In this document: positions 61,236-64,000 of the stretch, in pieces
How positions within the stretch are numbered: position 1 is the first letter of the stretch
How the letters are laid out: each line of letters opens with the position of its first letter
Assembly: GCA_964561145.1 (NCBI GenBank)
Contig: CAZLNZ010000010.1
Span: 1 to 64,000, forward strand
Source: RUG14300 sp964561145
GTDB taxonomy: Bacteria; Bacillota; Clostridia; Christensenellales; CAG-1252
Reading direction: 5' to 3'
Length of the DNA: 64,000 nt
Position numbers and translations under genes: made by a program
The notes under the pieces: generated by a model
What the model saw: the letters and a program-made list of their open reading frames with translations, nothing else
Told to the model about the DNA's origin: nothing
Database searches by the model: none

Positions 61236-61295
61236 TCTTGCTGTTATGATAATGGAGTAAGCGATCGGAACGGGGATCGGAGTGTTATAAATGAT

Positions 61296-61324
61296 TTGTA
61301 ATAATTTATAAATCGTGATATACT
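61296..61324 (+). promoter_or_regulatory. Promoter of nadE
   Basis: TTGTAA (61296-61301), 17 bp, TATACT (61319-61324), with TG extended -10. Confidence 0.65.
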
Positions 61325-61349
61325 ATTATAGAAAATAAAAAATGGAGTA

Positions 61350-63293
61350 ATGATGATGCTTGATATTATAAGAGTAGCAGCGGCGGTTCCCAGTGTTGCA
61401 GTTGCAAATCCGCAAAAAAACGTTGATAATATTATTGAAAAAATACTTGAGGCAGCAAACCGGAAGGTTAGAGTTATAGCATTCCCGGAGCTTGCCCTTT
61501 CCGGGTATACCGCAGAAGATCTCTTTTTTCAAAAATTGTTGCAGAACGAATGTTTGGAGGGCTTGAGAAGGATCGTTGAAGTCTCGAAAAGCGTAGATAT
61601 GGTTATAGCCGTCGGCATGCCAATGGTTATCTGCGGTCTTTTGTTCAATGTCGGTGTTATCATTAATAACGGAAAGGTTTTAGGAATTGTTCCCAAAACA
61701 TATATGCCTACATATAACGAGTTTTATGAAAGACGTTGGTTTTCTTCCGCAAACGATCTCCCACTATCGGAGATTTATCCTCAGAGTATTGGTTTGTCGC
61801 AAGAGGGCACAATACCTGTAGGCAATGATCTTGTGTTTGATTTTGGTTCGTTCCGTATGGGTGCCGAAATATGTGAAGATTTTTGGGCGGCAATAACCCC
61901 CGGTTCTTTTTTGGCTCTAAACGGAGCTGAGCTTATGGTTAACTTTTCCGCTTCGGATAATTACATAGGAAAGAGAGATTTTAGAAGGATGCTGGTTCAA
62001 CAAAATTCCTCTAAGGGCTTCTCTGCATACCTATATGTATCTGCGGGATGTAGTGAATCTACCGGAGGTTTAGTCTTTTCAGGGCATTCCATGATTGCCG
62101 AGTGTGGCAAAATAGTTGCCGAGAATAAAAAGAGCATAGATGGCGATTATCTATTGATATGCGATGTCGACCTTGGAATTATTCGAACTAACAGGGAAAA
62201 GATAAAAACTTTTTCCGATGGTGAGCACTTCTTCGGAAGAAATGCAAAAATCAGACGTGTTTACTGCACTCTTTCAGAGGATGATAATGACTTGGCTTTT
62301 TATGACATTAATAAGAGCCCGTACATTCCTTGCGAAAAGGAAACGGAGCATTGTGCAGAGATATTTGAAATGCAGGTTATGAGTCTGGTAAAGCGTCTTC
62401 AAATCACTGCTGCAAGACCGGTTATCGGTGTTTCGGGAGGGCTTGATTCAACGTTAGCATTATTAGTATGTGTAGAAGCCGTGAAGAGACTCGGTCGTAA
62501 TGCGGAGGATGTTGTCGGTATAACAATGCCTTGCTTCGGTACTAGCGGAAGAACCTATAACAATGCTGTTAAGTTGATGCAGAGTTTAGGTATAACTGCG
62601 TTGGATATTTCGATAAAGAGTGCTGTCGAGGGGCATTTGAGGGATATTGACCATCTTAATATAATCGATGCGACCTATGAGAATGCACAAGCAAGGGAAC
62701 GGACACAAGTGCTTATGGATTATGCAGGTTCTATCGGTGGAATAGTTGTAGGAACGGGTGATTTAAGCGAAGCTGCATTGGGGTGGTGTACTTATAACGG
62801 TGATCATATGAGCATGTATTCCGTGAATATCGGACTTCCAAAAACTCTTGTTCGTTGGACACTGGAAAATCTTGCCGATGCAGGATACTATAAAGAGGTC
62901 AAGGAAATAATAAAGGATATAGTATGTACTCCGATTAGCCCCGAGCTGTTGCCTTTAAACGCAGAAGGGGATATTGCTCAAGAAACGGAGGATATAGTAG
63001 GACCGTATTCGTTGCATGACTTCTTCATTTACTATACGGTAAATTACGGATTTACGCCGGAGAAGGTTTTCGCATTGGCTTGTAAAGCTTTTGCCGATGA
63101 GTTTGACAGAGCAACCGTCAAAAAGTGGCTTGTAAGCTTTTATCGTCGCTTCTTTAATTCACAGTTCAAGAGAAATTGTGCACCTGACGGTGTCAAAATA
63201 ACAACCACCTGTCTTTCCCCGAAGGGCGATTGGAGAATGGTTAGTGATGCTTGTAAGGACATATGGATTAAGAGTGCGGAGGGATTGGAATAA
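61350..63293 (+). CDS. nadE: Glutamine-dependent NAD+ synthetase
   Basis: Last step of NAD synthesis, amidating nicotinic acid adenine dinucleotide. At 647 residues it is the glutamine-using type. The N-terminal nitrilase-like glutaminase carries FPELALSGY (Glu), the Lys in PKTYMP, and CEDFW (catalytic Cys). The C-terminal synthetase has the P-loop GVSGGLDST near residue 360 and GTGDLSEAALGW. Three successive ATGs begin at 61350; the spacing to TGGAG favours the second or third. Confidence 0.95.
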   Translation: MMMLDIIRVAAAVPSVAVANPQKNVDNIIEKILEAANRKVRVIAFPELALSGYTAEDLFFQKLLQNECLEGLRRIVEVSKSVDMVIAVGMPMVICGLLFNVGVIINNGKVLGIVPKTYMPTYNEFYERRWFSSANDLPLSEIYPQSIGLSQEGTIPVGNDLVFDFGSFRMGAEICEDFWAAITPGSFLALNGAELMVNFSASDNYIGKRDFRRMLVQQNSSKGFSAYLYVSAGCSESTGGLVFSGHSMIAECGKIVAENKKSIDGDYLLICDVDLGIIRTNREKIKTFSDGEHFFGRNAKIRRVYCTLSEDDNDLAFYDINKSPYIPCEKETEHCAEIFEMQVMSLVKRLQITAARPVIGVSGGLDSTLALLVCVEAVKRLGRNAEDVVGITMPCFGTSGRTYNNAVKLMQSLGITALDISIKSAVEGHLRDIDHLNIIDATYENAQARERTQVLMDYAGSIGGIVVGTGDLSEAALGWCTYNGDHMSMYSVNIGLPKTLVRWTLENLADAGYYKEVKEIIKDIVCTPISPELLPLNAEGDIAQETEDIVGPYSLHDFFIYYTVNYGFTPEKVFALACKAFADEFDRATVKKWLVSFYRRFFNSQFKRNCAPDGVKITTTCLSPKGDWRMVSDACKDIWIKSAEGLE

Positions 63294-63299
63294 GTATAT

Positions 63300-64000
63300 A
63301 TGACTTCAAAGGGTTGTACTAAAAAGGGCGGCTCGATATATCGTTATCTATCGGGGTATAAGAAAGAGTGCATAATTAGCCCGTTATTCAAGTTTTTGGA
63401 ATCGGCAATGGAGCTTTTAGTTCCCATTGTCGTTTCTTCTATTATTGACGTGGGTATTGCCAATGGTGACAAGGCATATATTTTAAAGGCGACAGGGGTA
63501 TTGTTGGGTTTCGGTTTTCTCGGACTCGTTTTTGCGGTAATAGCACAATATTATGCTGCAAAAGCCGCAATGGGCTTTTCTAAGAAATTACGCAGTGAAA
63601 TGTTTAGACATGTCGAAAGTTTTTCCCCTGCAAGCTTTAACAGGTTTGGCGGTTCGACACTAATTACTAGAATTACAGCTGACGTTAACCAGGTTCAAAG
63701 AGGCGTTAATCTTACCCTCAGATTGGTTTTACGCTCCCCTTTTATTGTATTCGGTGCATTAATTGCCGCATTTATCATAGATGTTCCCTCGGCTTCGGTT
63801 TTTTCGATTGCAATCCCCCTTTTGGCGGTCGTGGTATTCTGTATAATGTATTTTGGGATTCCTCTTTTTAAGAAGATACAAGCCAAACTGGACAAGGTTT
63901 TATCCGGTGTAAAAAACAGTCTTTCTGGAGCAAGAGTAATAAGGGCTTTCGGACGTGACGATGCTGAAAAGGCGGACTTCGATTCTCAGAATGATGAATT
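63300..64000 (+). CDS. ABC transporter, exporter type (transmembrane part, cut by window end)
   Basis: The frame from ATG 63300 stays open for 233 codons to the window edge. It shows an exporter membrane domain: helices near residues 30-50, 65-90, 145-165 and 170-190, the RSEMFRHVESFSPASFNRFG coupling segment, STLITRITADVNQVQ, and VIRAFGRDDAEKADF, all typical of LmrA/MsbA-like multidrug or peptide exporters. The ATPase domain lies beyond the window. It starts 7 bp after nadE; the ribosome site is weak. It probably forms a heterodimer with a following gene. Confidence 0.85.
   Translation, partial: MTSKGCTKKGGSIYRYLSGYKKECIISPLFKFLESAMELLVPIVVSSIIDVGIANGDKAYILKATGVLLGFGFLGLVFAVIAQYYAAKAAMGFSKKLRSEMFRHVESFSPASFNRFGGSTLITRITADVNQVQRGVNLTLRLVLRSPFIVFGALIAAFIIDVPSASVFSIAIPLLAVVVFCIMYFGIPLFKKIQAKLDKVLSGVKNSLSGARVIRAFGRDDAEKADFDSQNDE

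Overview
The window looks like a chromosomal segment of an AT-rich, Gram-positive-type anaerobe of the Clostridia (Bacillota). The evidence is the many TTGACA/TATAAT-type promoters and AGGAGG ribosome binding sites, lipoproteins with Firmicutes-style lipoboxes, a TGS-domain nucleoside kinase, a walJ(yycJ)...rlmH block, a glmU(C-terminal half)-pth-mfd-foldase block, ATP-type PEP carboxykinase, a CIRCE element before an Hsp20 gene, and standard TGA stops. No sporulation genes, rRNA, tRNA or CRISPR array were seen. An uncultured gut Clostridia lineage is a plausible guess, not a demonstrated assignment.

Layout. 1-8.4 kb: nucleoside kinase; a DtxR-type regulator with a stand-alone CitG-like protein (minus strand); a sugar operon of a six-hairpin glycosidase and a GH2 glycosidase; a divergent dehydrogenase-like protein. 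8.4-12.3 kb: a small accessory region with a two-helix membrane protein, degenerate 110-123 bp tandem repeats, a CIRCE-controlled Hsp20, two lipoproteins with copied start regions, and a truncated group II intron behind a terminator. 12.3-18.3 kb: greA with a SIS protein and an SDR (minus), then folD-nudix and an esterase-DUF4349 pair. 18.8-25.5 kb: a five-gene operon behind one strong promoter and a structured leader: a GlpA-like and a GlpB-like flavoprotein, DUF1667, an FGGY kinase and an alkylglycerone-phosphate-synthase-like flavoenzyme. 25.9-40.4 kb: an acidic repeat membrane protein, then a dense housekeeping run (walJ, two CPBP proteases, rlmH, M14 peptidase, tadA, GlmU-type acetyltransferase, pth, mfd, parvulin-type foldase lipoprotein).

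40.5-48.9 kb is an accessory island: an in-frame 33-bp repeat, a giant RHS/YD-repeat protein with a variable C-terminal tip, its probable immunity gene, a displaced and broken second RHS tip with its own probable immunity gene, and another small membrane protein. 49-55.9 kb is mostly minus strand: an RsmF-like rRNA methyltransferase, an Ig-like lipoprotein, a Rho factor with a long low-complexity insertion, a UPF0173 hydrolase and a divergent long PRPP synthase. 56-64 kb: pckA, a three-gene ABC importer divergent from a Crp/Fnr regulator, nadE, and the start of an ABC exporter cut by the window edge.

How the parts may work together. The 18.9-25.5 kb operon could take glycerol through glycerol 3-phosphate to DHAP and offer it to an ether-lipid-type enzyme. 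The Crp/Fnr gene and the ABC importer share an 18-bp palindrome placed at about -41.5 of the importer promoter and just downstream of the regulator's own promoter, which suggests activation of one and self-limitation of the other. The RHS locus is a polymorphic toxin system with a spare tip cassette. At least two genes (citG-like and SDR) have near-consensus promoters ending 6 nt before the ATG and no Shine-Dalgarno, which predicts leaderless mRNAs.
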